DNA of 64,000 nucleotides from Caballeronia sordidicola (GTDB taxonomy: Bacteria > Pseudomonadota > Gammaproteobacteria > Burkholderiales > Burkholderiaceae), in contig NZ_FCOC02000002.1 of the NCBI RefSeq assembly GCF_001544455.2, positions 248,001 through 312,000 on the forward strand, read 5' to 3'. A program made the translations under genes and the position numbers. Under the pieces are notes generated by a model. That model saw nothing but the letters and a program-made list of their open reading frames with translations, was not told the origin of the DNA and did not search any database. Below, one piece after another: positions 27,532-37,357 of this stretch; the stretch's first letter is position 1; every line of letters begins with the position of its first letter.

Positions 27532-27809
27532 TGCAATCAAAACGTCAGACGTGCAGCGTGTCCATCTATAACGAAGAAACAAACGCAATTTCTACGTTTC
27601 ATGTTCCGCTGGATGCTATTGCCGGGGTGGTGGCAAAACACACAAGTTTTGATGTGCCACTCGATGATTTTCACAACCGAATCGATGACGATTTCGCGCG
27701 TCGTTTCGGCGGAATGATATTGCTTGCGCTCGCATCCAGATCGCAGTTTTTAAAAGACCATCTTTCTATCACAACAGGAAACAGTACCGAAACTCGATTA
27801 AAAGAGTAA
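27531..27809 (+). CDS. Uncharacterised 92-residue partner protein
   Basis: A small acidic-to-neutral soluble protein starting at ATG 27531 inside the stop codon of the upstream gene (TGATG), so translation of the two is coupled. An in-frame ATG 15 nt earlier is the alternative. Visible features: VSIYNEETNAISTFHVPLDAI, DFHNRIDDDFARRFGGMILLALASRSQFL. No family recognised. The size, order and coupling resemble an immunity or antitoxin gene following its effector, but this is inference. It ends 33 bp before the right inverted repeat. Confidence 0.7.
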   Translation: MQSKRQTCSVSIYNEETNAISTFHVPLDAIAGVVAKHTSFDVPLDDFHNRIDDDFARRFGGMILLALASRSQFLKDHLSITTGNSTETRLKE

Positions 27810-27841
27810 GTGTCTCTTTAGCTTCGCATGTTCGCGGGCCT

Positions 27842-27942
27842 TACTTCGTTGGACAAAGAAATGAAGTCCCGCCACGGACAGTGGCTAACAGTGCTAAAAA
27901 TGACAGCTAGAACAGAACGCGCGAAGCCCTAAAAAGCAGGAC
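27842..27942 (-). repeat. Right arm of the inverted repeat bounding the accessory cassette
   Basis: Aligns in opposite orientation with 25461-25577. It lacks 14 bases present in the left arm, apparently a deletion between short CGTT repeats. Beyond it, 27943-28140 is A/C-rich non-coding DNA leading to the enoyl-CoA hydratase gene. Confidence 0.85.
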
Positions 27943-28140
27943 CCCGCCGCCCCCCCACAAACCCCGAACTTCCGAGCAAATCCCTCCGCGAAGCCGACCA
28001 CTACTACGAAGTTAGCACCAAAGACAAAAAACCCCTTCCCGCGCACCGCGCCCCGCACTCTCCCCAAAAACCGCAATTCAAAACCCCCAACAAAAATTTA
28101 GAGATAATCGACACACCGAAACACCCCTGGCGAAGCCACC

Positions 28141-28935
28141 ATGCCCGATATGAACCTGCAGCGCCTAACCGTCACCGCCGAAGGCCACGTGGCGCGCGTC
28201 ACGCTCAATCGGCCCGACGTGCGCAACGCCTTCGACGAAGCCACCATCGTTGAACTGACCGCCGCATTCCGCGCCCTCGCCGACGACGCCTCAGTTCGCG
28301 TAATCGTCCTCGCCGCAAATGGCCCCGCGTTCTGCGCCGGCGCCGACCTCAACTGGATGAAACGCATGGCGGATTACTCGGACGCGGAAAATCGCGCCGA
28401 TGCACTCGGCCTGGCAACCATGCTCAACGCCATCCACACATGCAATAAACCGGTAATCGCACGCGTCCAGGGCGACGCCTACGCCGGCGGCATGGGTCTC
28501 GTCGCCGTCGCGGATATCGCCATCACCGCGGATTCGGCCCACTTCTGCCTCTCCGAAGCAAAACTCGGCCTGATACCCGCGACCATCGCGCCGTATGTCA
28601 TCCGGGCAATCGGCGCGCGCGCATCGCACCGGTATTTCGTGACGGCGGAACGTATCGATGCCGCCGAAGCGCTGCGCATCGGCCTCGTGCATCAAGTCGT
28701 CACGGCCGAAGACCTGGATGCAACCGTGGACGCAGTCGCCGCGGCTATCGCGGCGAACAGTCCGAACGCCGTGCGCGAGTGCAAGCAACTGGTGGTCGAT
28801 CTGGCCGACAAACCCATCGACGACACGCTGATCTCGGACACCGCCGACCGTATTGCACGAATTCGCGCCTCGGACGAAGGCCGCGACGGCGTGCGCAGTT
28901 TTCTGGAAAAACGCAAGCCGTCGTGGCTTGCATGA
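28141..28935 (+). CDS. Enoyl-CoA hydratase/isomerase family protein, probable methylglutaconyl-CoA hydratase
   Basis: A 264-residue crotonase. The oxyanion-hole motifs are FCAGADLNWMKRMADYS and GDAYAGGMGLVAVADIAI; the catalytic acid position lies in LSEAKLGLIPATIAPYV. The DLNWM-x-RMADYS-x-x-ENRADA signature is typical of LiuC, which hydrates methylglutaconyl-CoA in leucine breakdown. In many relatives liuC sits in a liuABCD operon; here it stands directly before the biotin operon and HMG-CoA lyase follows 7 kb later. An internal ATG at 28150 is an alternative start. Confidence 0.85.
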   Translation: MPDMNLQRLTVTAEGHVARVTLNRPDVRNAFDEATIVELTAAFRALADDASVRVIVLAANGPAFCAGADLNWMKRMADYSDAENRADALGLATMLNAIHTCNKPVIARVQGDAYAGGMGLVAVADIAITADSAHFCLSEAKLGLIPATIAPYVIRAIGARASHRYFVTAERIDAAEALRIGLVHQVVTAEDLDATVDAVAAAIAANSPNAVRECKQLVVDLADKPIDDTLISDTADRIARIRASDEGRDGVRSFLEKRKPSWLA

Positions 28936-29013
28936 ATGTAATCGGGAACGCCGCCCGACCTGCGGATCGCGCCGTATCGCGCAATGCAGCCGGACAGTTC
29001 TCATGGAGTCGTT

Positions 29014-30375
29014 TTGAATCTGAACAACCAACCAACGCCGGCAACCAATGACTGGGTTGCCCGCTCTCTTCGCGTCGTATGGCATCCGTGTACGCAAATG
29101 AAGCATCACGAGCGCACGCCGCTTGTGCCCATCGCGCGCGGCAAGGGTCCGTGGCTGTACGATCACCAGGGCAACCGTTACCTCGATGCCATCAGTTCCT
29201 GGTGGGTCAACCTCTTCGGACACGCCAATCCTCACATCAATGCCGCGCTGAAGGATCAACTCGACACGCTCGAACACGCCATGCTCGCGGGCTGCACGCA
29301 TGAACCCGCGGTCCTGCTCGCCGAACGTCTGAGCGCGCTCACGCAGAACACGCTGGGCCACGCCTTCTTCGCATCCGATGGCGCGTCGGCGGTGGAAATC
29401 GCGCTGAAAATGAGCTTCCACTTCTGGCGCAACAACGGCCACGCGGAGAAACGCGAGTTCGTGTGTCTGGCGAACAGCTATCATGGCGAGACCATCGGCG
29501 CACTCGGCGTAACCGATGTCGCCTTGTTCAAGGACGCGTACGATCCGCTGATCCGCAATGCGCACGTGGCGACATCGCCGGATGCACGCAACGCGCGCGA
29601 AGGCGAAACCGCGCACGATGTCGCTCAGCGTGCGCTCGCCGACATGAAGACGCTCTTCAACGCCAAGGCTTCGCAACTCGCGGCCGTTATCGTGGAGCCG
29701 CTGGTTCAGTGCGCGGCGGGCATGGCCATGCATGATCCTGCCTATTTGAAGGGACTTCGCGCACTTTGCGACGAATACGGCGTGCATCTCATCGCCGATG
29801 AAATTGCAGTGGGCTGCGGCCGCACCGGAACCTTCTTTGCGTGCGAGCAAGCCGGAATCTGGCCGGACTTCGTGTGTTTGTCGAAGGGAATCAGTGGCGG
29901 GTATCTGCCGTTGTCGATCGTGCTCACGCGCGATGAAATCTACGCCGCGTTCTACGACGACGACATGACGCGCGGCTTCCTCCACTCGCACTCCTACACG
30001 GGAAATCCGCTTGCCTGCCGCGCGGCCGTAGCGACTCTGGATCTCTTCGATACAGCAAACGTGCTTGAAGAAAATCATCGGAAATCGTCGGCGTTGCGTG
30101 CCGCGTTGAGTCCGTTGCAGGATCATGCGCACGTGAAAAACTTGCGCCAGCAAGGGACGATCTTCGCGTTCGACGCTGTAATCAAAGACCCGACGCAAGC
30201 ACGCACGTTCTCACGGCGTTTCTTCGAAAACGCCTTGAAACAGGAACTTTTATTGCGTCCGATAGGCACGACCGTCTACCTGATGCCGCCATACATTCTC
30301 AGCGACGACGAACTCGCGCTGCTCGCCGAACGCACGCGCACCGTTTTCGATGCAACGCTCGCGGAGGCCGCATGA
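29014..30375 (+). CDS. bioA: Adenosylmethionine-8-amino-7-oxononanoate aminotransferase
   Basis: A 453-residue PLP enzyme converting KAPA to DAPA in biotin synthesis, using S-adenosylmethionine as amino donor. The family start [15 protein letters not shown] motif ([16 protein letters not shown]), the [14 protein letters not shown] segment, [17 protein letters not shown] and the PLP-binding Lys in [12 protein letters not shown] (about residue 291) are present. The frame is open from an ATG at 28984, but GGAG lies 6 nt before a TTG at 29014, giving a more usual length. It overlaps bioF by 4 nt. Confidence 0.96.
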   Translation: MNLNNQPTPATNDWVARSLRVVWHPCTQMKHHERTPLVPIARGKGPWLYDHQGNRYLDAISSWWVNLFGHANPHINAALKDQLDTLEHAMLAGCTHEPAVLLAERLSALTQNTLGHAFFASDGASAVEIALKMSFHFWRNNGHAEKREFVCLANSYHGETIGALGVTDVALFKDAYDPLIRNAHVATSPDARNAREGETAHDVAQRALADMKTLFNAKASQLAAVIVEPLVQCAAGMAMHDPAYLKGLRALCDEYGVHLIADEIAVGCGRTGTFFACEQAGIWPDFVCLSKGISGGYLPLSIVLTRDEIYAAFYDDDMTRGFLHSHSYTGNPLACRAAVATLDLFDTANVLEENHRKSSALRAALSPLQDHAHVKNLRQQGTIFAFDAVIKDPTQARTFSRRFFENALKQELLLRPIGTTVYLMPPYILSDDELALLAERTRTVFDATLAEAA

Positions 30376-31592
30376 ATGAGACATCGGCTGCGTTGTTCGA
30401 CACGCTGAAACAAGGTCTCGCCAATATCGATCGCAATGGATTGCGTCGCCGGCGTCGCATTGCCGATACCGCCTGCGCCGCGCACATGACGGTGGATGGA
30501 CGCGAGATCATCGGCTTTGCGAGCAACGATTATCTTGGCCTCGCGGCGCATGAAACCTTGCGCGAAGCCCTGGCCGAAGGCGCGCGCAAATACGGCGCGG
30601 GCAGCGGCGGATCGCATTTGCTCGGCGGCCATTCGCGCGCGCACGCGAAGCTCGAAGACGACCTCGCGGCGTTCTCCGGCGGCTTCGTGAATCAGGCGCG
30701 CGCGCTTTACTTCAGCACCGGCTACATGGCGAATCTCGCCACGCTGACCACGCTCGGCGCCTTGGGCACGTCAGGCGGCCGCGACACGCTGATGTTCTGC
30801 GACGCGTTGAACCATGCATCGCTGATCGACGGCGCGCGTTTATCGCGTGCTGACATTCGCATCTATCCTCATGCCGACGCCGGCGCGCTCGACGCCATGC
30901 TCGATGCATCGCGCAATGAGGGCGGCGCGAAGATCATCGTCACGGATTCGGTATTCAGCATGGACGGCGACATTGCGCCGCTCGCGCGCCTGCTCGAAAT
31001 CGCAGAACGATACGGCGCGTGGCTCGTGGTCGACGACGCACACGGCTTCGGCGTGCTCGGCCCGCAAGGACGCGGCGCGCTGGCGGAAGCCGCGCTGCGC
31101 TCGCCGCATCTGGTTTATGTCGGCACGCTGGGAAAAGCGGCCGGTGTGTCGGGCGCGTTCGTGATCGCGCATGAGACCGTGATCGAATGGTTCGTGCAGC
31201 GCGCGCGGCCGTATATCTTCACGACGGCGTCCGTGCCGGCGGTGGCGCATGCGGTATCGGCGAGCTTGAGGATTATCGGCGGAGAAGAAGGCGACGCGCG
31301 GCGGGCGCATCTCGCCACGCTGATCGACAGTACGCGCGCAATTTTGAAACGCACACAATGGCTTCCGGTGGACTCGCATACCGCGGTTCAGCCGTTGATC
31401 ATCGGCAGCAATGAAAAGACGCTGCAACTCGCCGCCGCGCTCGACGAACACCGCATGTGGGTTCCGGCGATCCGGCCGCCTACCGTTCCCGTGGGCACGT
31501 CGCGGCTGCGCATTTCGTTGTCGGCGGCGCACAGTCACGAAGACCTCGCGGCGCTCGACCAAGCCTTGCAAACCCTGAGCAATCGATCATGA
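30372..31592 (+). CDS. bioF: 8-amino-7-oxononanoate synthase
   Basis: A 406-residue PLP enzyme of the alpha-oxoamine synthase family that condenses pimeloyl-ACP/CoA with alanine to KAPA. Hallmarks: [46 protein letters not shown] and the PLP Lys in [14 protein letters not shown] near residue 253. Its start overlaps bioA by 4 nt (ATGA) and its stop overlaps bioD the same way, indicating translational coupling. Confidence 0.97.
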   Translation: MNETSAALFDTLKQGLANIDRNGLRRRRRIADTACAAHMTVDGREIIGFASNDYLGLAAHETLREALAEGARKYGAGSGGSHLLGGHSRAHAKLEDDLAAFSGGFVNQARALYFSTGYMANLATLTTLGALGTSGGRDTLMFCDALNHASLIDGARLSRADIRIYPHADAGALDAMLDASRNEGGAKIIVTDSVFSMDGDIAPLARLLEIAERYGAWLVVDDAHGFGVLGPQGRGALAEAALRSPHLVYVGTLGKAAGVSGAFVIAHETVIEWFVQRARPYIFTTASVPAVAHAVSASLRIIGGEEGDARRAHLATLIDSTRAILKRTQWLPVDSHTAVQPLIIGSNEKTLQLAAALDEHRMWVPAIRPPTVPVGTSRLRISLSAAHSHEDLAALDQALQTLSNRS

Positions 31593-32314
31593 CCGCGCCA
31601 CTCTCACTCTTTGTCACCGGCACCGATACCGAGATCGGCAAGACGCTCGTTTCAGCCGCGTTGCTGCACGGATTCGCCGCGCTCGGGCTGCGCGCCGCCG
31701 CGATGAAACCCATAGCCGCGGGTGCGGTCGAACGCGACGGGCAATGGCATAACGAGGACGCCGATCAGCTCGACGCCGCCGCGAACGTCGCGCTGCCGCC
31801 ATCCATACGCACGCCGTTCATGCTCAAGGACGCCGCCGCGCCCCACATTGCGGCGGCGCGCGAGAACGTATCGCTGGATATTGCGCGGATTGTTGACGCG
31901 CACCAGTTCGCCGTCAAGCAGGCGGACGTGGTCGTGGTGGAAGGCGTGGGCGGATTCCGCGTGCCGCTCACCGACGTCCACGATACCGCCGACCTTGCGT
32001 TCGCATTGCATCTGCCGGTCGTGCTCGTGGTCGGCATGCGGCTTGGCTGCATCAGCCATGCATTGCTGAGCGCCGAGGCCATTGCGGCGCGCGGATTGCA
32101 ACTCGTCGGCTGGGTCGCGAACCAGATCGATCCGGACATGCTGTTTCCCGCAGAGAATATTGAAGCAATCCGGTTGCGGCTCGACAGCCAGTACAACGCG
32201 CCGCTGCTCGGCACCATTCCTCGCCTCTCACCTCCCGATGCGCCGACGGCGACGACATATATCGATACATCCCTGCTGCTGGACACATTGCGTTCAGCGG
32301 CGCCGGGCCAGTAA
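31589..32314 (+). CDS. bioD: Dethiobiotin synthase
   Basis: A 241-residue ATP-dependent carboxylase closing the ureido ring of dethiobiotin. The P-loop GTDTEIGKT is at residues 11-19, MKPIAAG follows near 40, and [12 protein letters not shown] supplies the second magnesium/phosphate site. The ATG at 31589 overlaps the bioF stop (ATGA); the frame is open further upstream but only within bioF. bioB follows after 35 nt. Confidence 0.97.
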   Translation: MTAPLSLFVTGTDTEIGKTLVSAALLHGFAALGLRAAAMKPIAAGAVERDGQWHNEDADQLDAAANVALPPSIRTPFMLKDAAAPHIAAARENVSLDIARIVDAHQFAVKQADVVVVEGVGGFRVPLTDVHDTADLAFALHLPVVLVVGMRLGCISHALLSAEAIAARGLQLVGWVANQIDPDMLFPAENIEAIRLRLDSQYNAPLLGTIPRLSPPDAPTATTYIDTSLLLDTLRSAAPGQ

Positions 32315-32349
32315 TTCATCGTTATCCGCACAACGAAAAGGATCATCAC

Positions 32350-33399
32350 ATGACGCAATTGCAAACCGCCGATACTCCGTCTCAAGCCGCCTCACCGCAA
32401 ACGCTGGCGCGCTGGCGCGTGGCCGATATCGTCGCGCTGTACGACCTGCCGTTCAATGACTTGCTGTTCCGCGCGCAGACCGTGCACCGTGAACATTTCG
32501 ATGCCAACACCGTTCAGCTCTCCACGCTGCTCTCGATCAAGACCGGCGGTTGCCCGGAAGATTGCGCGTATTGTCCGCAGTCGTCGCATCACGATACGGG
32601 CTTGAAAGCCGACAAACTGATGCCCGTCGATGAAGTCCTGAAGGCCGCCGAGATCGCGAAGGCCAACGGCGCAACGCGCTTTTGCATGGGCGCGGCGTGG
32701 CGCAATCCGAAGGATCAGCATCTGGAGCCGATTGCCGACATGATTCGCGGCGTGAAGGCGATGGGTCTCGAAACGTGCGTGACGCTCGGCATGCTGGAAG
32801 CGCATCAGGCCACGCGTCTGCGCGACGCGGGCCTGGACTACTACAACCATAACCTCGATACATCGCCGGAGTTCTACGGCCAGATCATCTCCACGCGCAC
32901 GTACCAGGATCGTCTGGACACGCTCGAACACGTTCGCGATGCAGGCATCAACGTGTGTTGCGGCGGCATTGTGGGCATGGGCGAATCGCGGCGCGAGCGC
33001 GCGGGATTGATTACGCAACTGGCGAACATGGAGCCGTATCCGGAGTCCGTGCCCATCAACAATCTGGTGCAGGTGGAAGGTACGCCGCTCACGGGGACCG
33101 CACCGCTCGATCCGTTCGAATTCGTGCGCACGATCGCGGTTGCGCGCATCACCATGCCGAAGGCGATGGTGCGGTTATCGGCGGGACGGGAGCAGATGGA
33201 TGAAGCGCTGCAGGCGCTGTGCTTCATGGCCGGCGCGAATTCGATTTTCTACGGCGACCAGTTGCTGACCACGAGCAACCCGCAAGCGGAAGCCGACAGG
33301 AAATTGCTGGAGCGCCTGGGAATGCGCGCCGAGGCTTCACAGCAGATGGAAACAGCGGACGCCTGCGACGCGAAGTGCGGGCATGCGCAGGTGCAGTAA
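32350..33399 (+). CDS. bioB: Biotin synthase
   Basis: A 349-residue radical-SAM enzyme inserting sulfur into dethiobiotin. The radical-SAM cluster motif CPEDCAYC provides Cys68, Cys72 and Cys75, followed by PQSSHHDTG; later [11 protein letters not shown] and the [12 protein letters not shown] stretch are BioB-specific. The second [2Fe-2S] sulfur-donor cluster residues are in the conserved C-R regions. AAAGGATCATC precedes the ATG. It is the last gene of bioAFDB and ends at a strong terminator. There is no bioC or bioH in the operon. Confidence 0.98.
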   Translation: MTQLQTADTPSQAASPQTLARWRVADIVALYDLPFNDLLFRAQTVHREHFDANTVQLSTLLSIKTGGCPEDCAYCPQSSHHDTGLKADKLMPVDEVLKAAEIAKANGATRFCMGAAWRNPKDQHLEPIADMIRGVKAMGLETCVTLGMLEAHQATRLRDAGLDYYNHNLDTSPEFYGQIISTRTYQDRLDTLEHVRDAGINVCCGGIVGMGESRRERAGLITQLANMEPYPESVPINNLVQVEGTPLTGTAPLDPFEFVRTIAVARITMPKAMVRLSAGREQMDEALQALCFMAGANSIFYGDQLLTTSNPQAEADRKLLERLGMRAEASQQMETADACDAKCGHAQVQ

Positions 33400-33420
33400 C
33401 ACGCGCATCCGCCAGTAAAT

Positions 33421-33459
33421 AAAGAGGCGTTCCAACTTGCGTTGGAACGCCTCTTTTTT
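33421..33459. terminator. Terminator of the biotin operon
   Basis: Perfect 16-bp stem AAAGAGGCGTTCCAAC / GTTGGAACGCCTCTTT with a 4-nt loop and T tail, between bioB and the converging sulfate-binding gene. Confidence 0.95.
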
Positions 33460-33476
33460 CTTCCCCGTTGCGGCTC

Positions 33477-34475
33477 TTAATTCCTGTCCACGATCACCTG
33501 ATCGAACGTCCCGCCATCGGAGAAATGGGTTTGCTGGGCTTTCTGCCAGTTACCAAAAACCTGTTCCACCGTAAACGTCTTGATTGGCTTGAACTCGCTT
33601 GCGTGCTTCGCCAGCACTTCCGCATTACGCGGACGCAAATGATGTTGCGCGATGATTTCCTGCGCCGCCGGCGTCCACAAATATTCCAGATATGCCTGCG
33701 CCTGCTTGCGCGTGCCGCGCTTGTCCACGACCTTGTCGACCACGGCAACCGGCGGCTCAGCCAGCAAGCTCACCGACGGATACACCGCGTCGAAATCCTT
33801 GCCGCCCGCGCCCGTATCCATCAGCGCAACCTCGTTTTCGAACGTCACGAGCACGTCGCCAATGCCCCGCTGCGTGAACGTGGTCGTGGCTCCACGCCCG
33901 CCCGTATCGAGCACGGGCACGTTCTTGAAGATGGCCTTCTCGAACGCTTGAGTCTGCTCGTCGGTAGCGCCTTGCTGTTTCTTGTAGCCCCACGCCGCGA
34001 GATACGCATACCGGCCATTGCCCGATGTCTTCGGATTCGCGATCACCACCTGCACGCCCGGGCGCGCGAGATCGCTCCAGTCCTTGATGTTCTTCGGGTT
34101 GCCACGACGCACGAGAAACACCATGGTCGTGGTGTACGGCACCGCGTTGTTCGGGAAATGCGTGCGCCAGTTGGCCGGCACCAGGCCGCCGCGCTCGACC
34201 AGCAGGTCGATATCGTTAGGCTGGTTCATCGTCACCACGTCGGCCTGCAGGCCCTGCATCACCGACAAAGCCTGCGCGCTCGACGCCCCGTGCGACTGGC
34301 GCACGGACAGCGTCTCGCCGTTCTTCTGCTTATAGTCGGCAATAAACGCTGTATCGATGTCCTTGTACAACTCGCGCGTCACGTCGTATGAAACATTCAG
34401 CAACGATGTGTCCGCATATGCGAACGTGGTCAAACCCAGCGCCGCGATTGCAGCCCAATGCTTCAAACCCGCCAT
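33477..34475 (-). CDS. sbp: Sulfate/thiosulfate ABC transporter substrate-binding protein
   Basis: A 332-residue periplasmic sulfate-binding protein. ATG 34475 has GGGGG upstream and begins a signal peptide (MAGLKHWAAIAALGLTTFAYA). Hallmarks of Sbp/CysP: LNVSYDVTRELYKDIDTAF, SHGASSAQALSVMQGL, VVTMNQPNDIDLL, ANPKTSGNGRYAYLAAWGY and FTQRGIGDVLVTFENE. It captures sulfate for the CysTWA transporter. In many Burkholderia it is followed by cysT-cysW-cysA; here the converging bioB lies downstream instead, so the other subunits are elsewhere. Sulfur supply next to biotin synthase may be coincidental. Confidence 0.93.
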   Translation of the reverse strand: MAGLKHWAAIAALGLTTFAYADTSLLNVSYDVTRELYKDIDTAFIADYKQKNGETLSVRQSHGASSAQALSVMQGLQADVVTMNQPNDIDLLVERGGLVPANWRTHFPNNAVPYTTTMVFLVRRGNPKNIKDWSDLARPGVQVVIANPKTSGNGRYAYLAAWGYKKQQGATDEQTQAFEKAIFKNVPVLDTGGRGATTTFTQRGIGDVLVTFENEVALMDTGAGGKDFDAVYPSVSLLAEPPVAVVDKVVDKRGTRKQAQAYLEYLWTPAAQEIIAQHHLRPRNAEVLAKHASEFKPIKTFTVEQVFGNWQKAQQTHFSDGGTFDQVIVDRN

Positions 34476-34567
34476 GTAGCCCCCGATTGTTCGAATAGTA
34501 AAAACCGCCGCCAGCGGCGATTCTATCGAAAACATTCGAAGGGTCGGACCGCAAGGCGTCGGATGCG

Positions 34568-35188
34568 TTATCCATACGCCGGTTGTTCGAAGCGCTCGAA
34601 TACATCGCGCTCCACTTCTTTCTTCTCGAAATGCGACGGCGCGGCGCAATGAATCAGCGTATCGACGAAATACTTCGCGCGCGGCCACGGACCGAAACCT
34701 GCCGCCGTGTTGATATGGCCGGCATCGCCAAGATTGACGAGCGCGCTGCCAAACTGGCTGGCAAGGCGCAATGCGTCATCGAACGGCATCCACGGATCGG
34801 TCTGGCTCGCAATCAATACCGACGGCACGTTCAAGCGCCGCGCCTCGAACGCACCCGCGAAGCGAAACTTGTCCGGACTCGCCGGCGCGACGAACAGGAC
34901 GCCCACTACAGCGTCGCCGGTCAGCCCTTCTGCAATCGCATGCGCCGCCGCGAGGCAACCAAAACTATGCGCGGCAAGAATGACGCGGCCGCGGACGCTC
35001 GACACGGTATCTGCCACGGCTTGCGCCCATGTATCGAGCTGGGGTGCGTCCCAGTCGTCCTGCACCACGCGGCGCGATTTCGGCAATTGCCGCTCGAGCC
35101 ACGTTTGCCAATGCGCGCCTTCGCTGCCGTGCAAACCCGGCACGGTGACGAGTCGCGGCGGCCAGGCGGATGTGCTGCATGAACTCAT
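34568..35188 (-). CDS. RBBP9/YdeN family serine hydrolase
   Basis: A 206-residue alpha/beta-hydrolase of the RBBP9/YdeN (DUF-type) group. Start motif VTVPGLHGSEGAHWQTWLER, the nucleophile Ser in AAHSFGCLAA, the Asp in ASQTDPWMPFDDA and the His in LGDAGHINTAAGFG complete the triad. ATG 35188 is chosen for GAGG 6 nt upstream. It lies 92 bp upstream of sbp on the same strand, so they may share a transcript. In Burkholderia this gene is commonly found near sulfate transport genes. Substrate unknown. Confidence 0.85.
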   Translation of the reverse strand: MSSCSTSAWPPRLVTVPGLHGSEGAHWQTWLERQLPKSRRVVQDDWDAPQLDTWAQAVADTVSSVRGRVILAAHSFGCLAAAHAIAEGLTGDAVVGVLFVAPASPDKFRFAGAFEARRLNVPSVLIASQTDPWMPFDDALRLASQFGSALVNLGDAGHINTAAGFGPWPRAKYFVDTLIHCAAPSHFEKKEVERDVFERFEQPAYG

Positions 35189-35411
35189 ATGAACCTCGCT
35201 GCGGCCAAAAGCCCGCATGGTGAGGATCCATTCTGCTGCGAGCCGGCGTTCGCGCGAACCAACTTATCGTCATTTGGTTATCGGCGCGGGCGTACACGGC
35301 CGGTTATTGCCGCAGCGCGTTTTCGCCGGCGAGACCGTAAAATGGCCTGAATCGCGTGCAATTCGCGCCTTTTAGCCACCCGCGCCTTTCTCCAGTGAAC
35401 ACGAACCTTCA

Positions 35412-36353
35412 ATGAAGATCCTTTTCTACGAGCACAACGCCGATACCGCGATCTGGCTTCAAGATCTTTCCCGCGCGCTTCCGGAAGCCGATATCCGCCT
35501 GTGGGAACCCGGCGACGCCGATCCCGCCGATTACGCCGTCGTCTGGCGCGCGCCGCGTGAACTGTTCGCGAATCGGCCGGATTTGAAGGCCGTGTTCAAC
35601 CTCGGCGCGGGCGTGGATGCAATTCTCGATATCGAGCGCAAGGAACCCGGAACGTTGCCGCCCAATGCCTTGCTCGTGCGTCTGGAAGACAGCGGCATGG
35701 CGCAGCAGATGGTGGAATACGCGAACTACACGGTGCTGCGTTATCTGCGCCGAATGGACGAATACGATGCACTCCAGCGCGACCGCCGCTGGGAAAAACT
35801 CGAGCCGCATGCGCGCGGCGAATTTGCCGTGGGCGTGCTGGGCATGGGCGTGCTGGGCGCGCGCGTGGCGCAAACGCTGACTACGCTTGGCGTACCGGTT
35901 CGCGGTTTCAGCCGCACGAAACGCGAGATTGAAGGCGTGCAGACGTTCGCGGGCGCAGAGCAGTTCGATGCTTTTATCGATGGCGCGAAGATGCTCGTCA
36001 ATCTGTTGCCGCATACGCCGGACACGGAAGGCATCCTGAACGCGCGCGTGTTCGAGCGGCTTGCGCGCGGCGCGTATATCGTGAACCTGGCGCGTGGCGC
36101 GCATGTGGTGGATAACGATTTGCTGCACGCCATGCAATCCGGCCAGATCGCGGCGGCCACGCTCGATGTCTTCCATCAGGAACCTTTGCCCGATAATCAC
36201 CCGTTCTGGACCACGCCGCGCATCGCGATCACGCCGCATGTCGCCGCCATTACGTTGCGTGAAGAAAGCATCGAACAGATCGCGGCGAAGATCCGGGCGC
36301 TCACGCGCGGTGAACCCATATCCGGCATAGTCGACGCGAAACGCGGCTACTGA
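35412..36353 (+). CDS. Glyoxylate/hydroxypyruvate reductase A-like 2-hydroxyacid dehydrogenase
   Basis: A 313-residue D-2-hydroxyacid dehydrogenase of the GhrA type. FNLGAGVDAILD starts the substrate domain; the NAD(P)-binding GVLGMGVLGARVAQTL lies near residue 143; the catalytic Arg is in NLARGAHVVD, the Glu in FHQEPLPDNHPFW and the His in ITPHVAAIT. Likely reduces glyoxylate or hydroxypyruvate. HMG-CoA lyase follows 23 nt downstream on the same strand, so the two are probably co-transcribed. Confidence 0.92.
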   Translation: MKILFYEHNADTAIWLQDLSRALPEADIRLWEPGDADPADYAVVWRAPRELFANRPDLKAVFNLGAGVDAILDIERKEPGTLPPNALLVRLEDSGMAQQMVEYANYTVLRYLRRMDEYDALQRDRRWEKLEPHARGEFAVGVLGMGVLGARVAQTLTTLGVPVRGFSRTKREIEGVQTFAGAEQFDAFIDGAKMLVNLLPHTPDTEGILNARVFERLARGAYIVNLARGAHVVDNDLLHAMQSGQIAAATLDVFHQEPLPDNHPFWTTPRIAITPHVAAITLREESIEQIAAKIRALTRGEPISGIVDAKRGY

Positions 36354-36376
36354 TGCCAGCCAAAAAGGAGACAGGC

Positions 36377-37300
36377 ATGCTTGCGCCTAAAGTGAAAATC
36401 GTCGAAGTCGCGCCGCGTGACGGCCTGCAGAACGAGAAGGAATTTGTGGCAACCGGGATCAAGATCGAACTGATCAACCGGCTGGCGAAAGCGGGATTGC
36501 AGAACGTGGAATCGACGTCGTTCGTATCGCCGAAATGGGTGCCGCAAATGGCCGATGCCGCCGCCGTCATGGCCGGCATCGACCGGCGCGCGGGCACCAT
36601 CTACTCGGCGCTCACGCCGAACATGCGCGGCTTCGAGGCCGCGCTCGAAGCGAAAGCCGATGAGATCGTGATCTTCGGCGCGGCGAGCGAAGCGTTCTCG
36701 CAGAAGAACATCAATTGCGGCATCGCTGAAAGCATCGCGCGATTCGAACCGGTGGCGAAGGCCGCGAAAGAAGCCGGGCTGCGCCTGCGCGGCAGCATTT
36801 CCTGCGCGCTAGGCTGCCCTTATCAAGGCGACGTGCCGGTGGCCTCGGTGGTCGATGTCGTCGAACGCATGAAAGCACTGGGCTGCGATGAAATCGATAT
36901 TGCCGACACCATCGGCGTGGGAACGGCCGGGCTCACGCGCGAGGTGATGGCGGCGGTATCGAAGGTATTTCCGCGTGAGCGCCTCTCCGGCCATTTCCAC
37001 GATACCTACGGCCAGGCCGTTGCGAACGTCTACGCGGCGCTACAGGAAGGCATCGAGATATTCCATGCGTCGGTGGCGGGTCTCGGCGGTTGTCCGTACG
37101 CAAAAGGCGCGACCGGCAACGTCGCGACGGAGGACGTGGTCTTCCTGCTGCATGGACTCGGCATTGAAACCGGCGTGGACCTGGATCAACTCGTGGATAT
37201 AGGCGACTTCATTTCGCGGGCAATCGGCAAACCGAGCGCGTCGCGCGTGGGACGCGCGCTGCTCGCGAAGAAGCGCGACGGCGTGACGCCTTGCGTTTGA
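36377..37300 (+). CDS. mvaB: Hydroxymethylglutaryl-CoA lyase
   Basis: A 307-residue DRE-TIM metalloenzyme that splits HMG-CoA into acetoacetate and acetyl-CoA, the last step of leucine breakdown. Hallmarks: VEVAPRDGLQNEKEF (catalytic Arg and Asp), ESTSFVSPKWVPQMAD, GSISCALGCPYQG, HFHDTYGQAVANVY with the metal His pair, and the active-site Cys in GLGGCPYAKGATGNVATED. ATG 36377 is preferred over an ATG at 36353 because AAAGGAG lies 9 nt upstream. Together with the LiuC-like hydratase it suggests a functional leucine pathway split over the region. Confidence 0.95.
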   Translation: MLAPKVKIVEVAPRDGLQNEKEFVATGIKIELINRLAKAGLQNVESTSFVSPKWVPQMADAAAVMAGIDRRAGTIYSALTPNMRGFEAALEAKADEIVIFGAASEAFSQKNINCGIAESIARFEPVAKAAKEAGLRLRGSISCALGCPYQGDVPVASVVDVVERMKALGCDEIDIADTIGVGTAGLTREVMAAVSKVFPRERLSGHFHDTYGQAVANVYAALQEGIEIFHASVAGLGGCPYAKGATGNVATEDVVFLLHGLGIETGVDLDQLVDIGDFISRAIGKPSASRVGRALLAKKRDGVTPCV

Positions 37301-37357
37301 TTGCGCGTGCTTGACGGCGCGTAACCCGTCACCTCGAACATTCTGGAACTGAACCTA

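Larger units (their letters stand above)
25461..27942. mobile_element. Inverted-repeat-bounded accessory cassette
   Basis: About 2.5 kb lying between imperfect inverted repeats of around 100 bp. The DNA inside has visibly lower G+C and different codon use from the flanks. It contains a 14-bp perfect hairpin, a stop-interrupted small gene and a two-gene unit. No transposase or integrase is encoded inside, so mobility would need to be in trans or by recombination between repeats. The boundary is clear; calling it a mobile element is an inference. Confidence 0.4.

Noticed and set aside
28291..30198. A 635-codon open frame on the minus strand opposite the hydratase and bioA genes
   Set aside because: It is fully antisense to two well-identified genes and results from the high-G+C codon pattern; its Arg/His-rich composition is that of a shadow frame.
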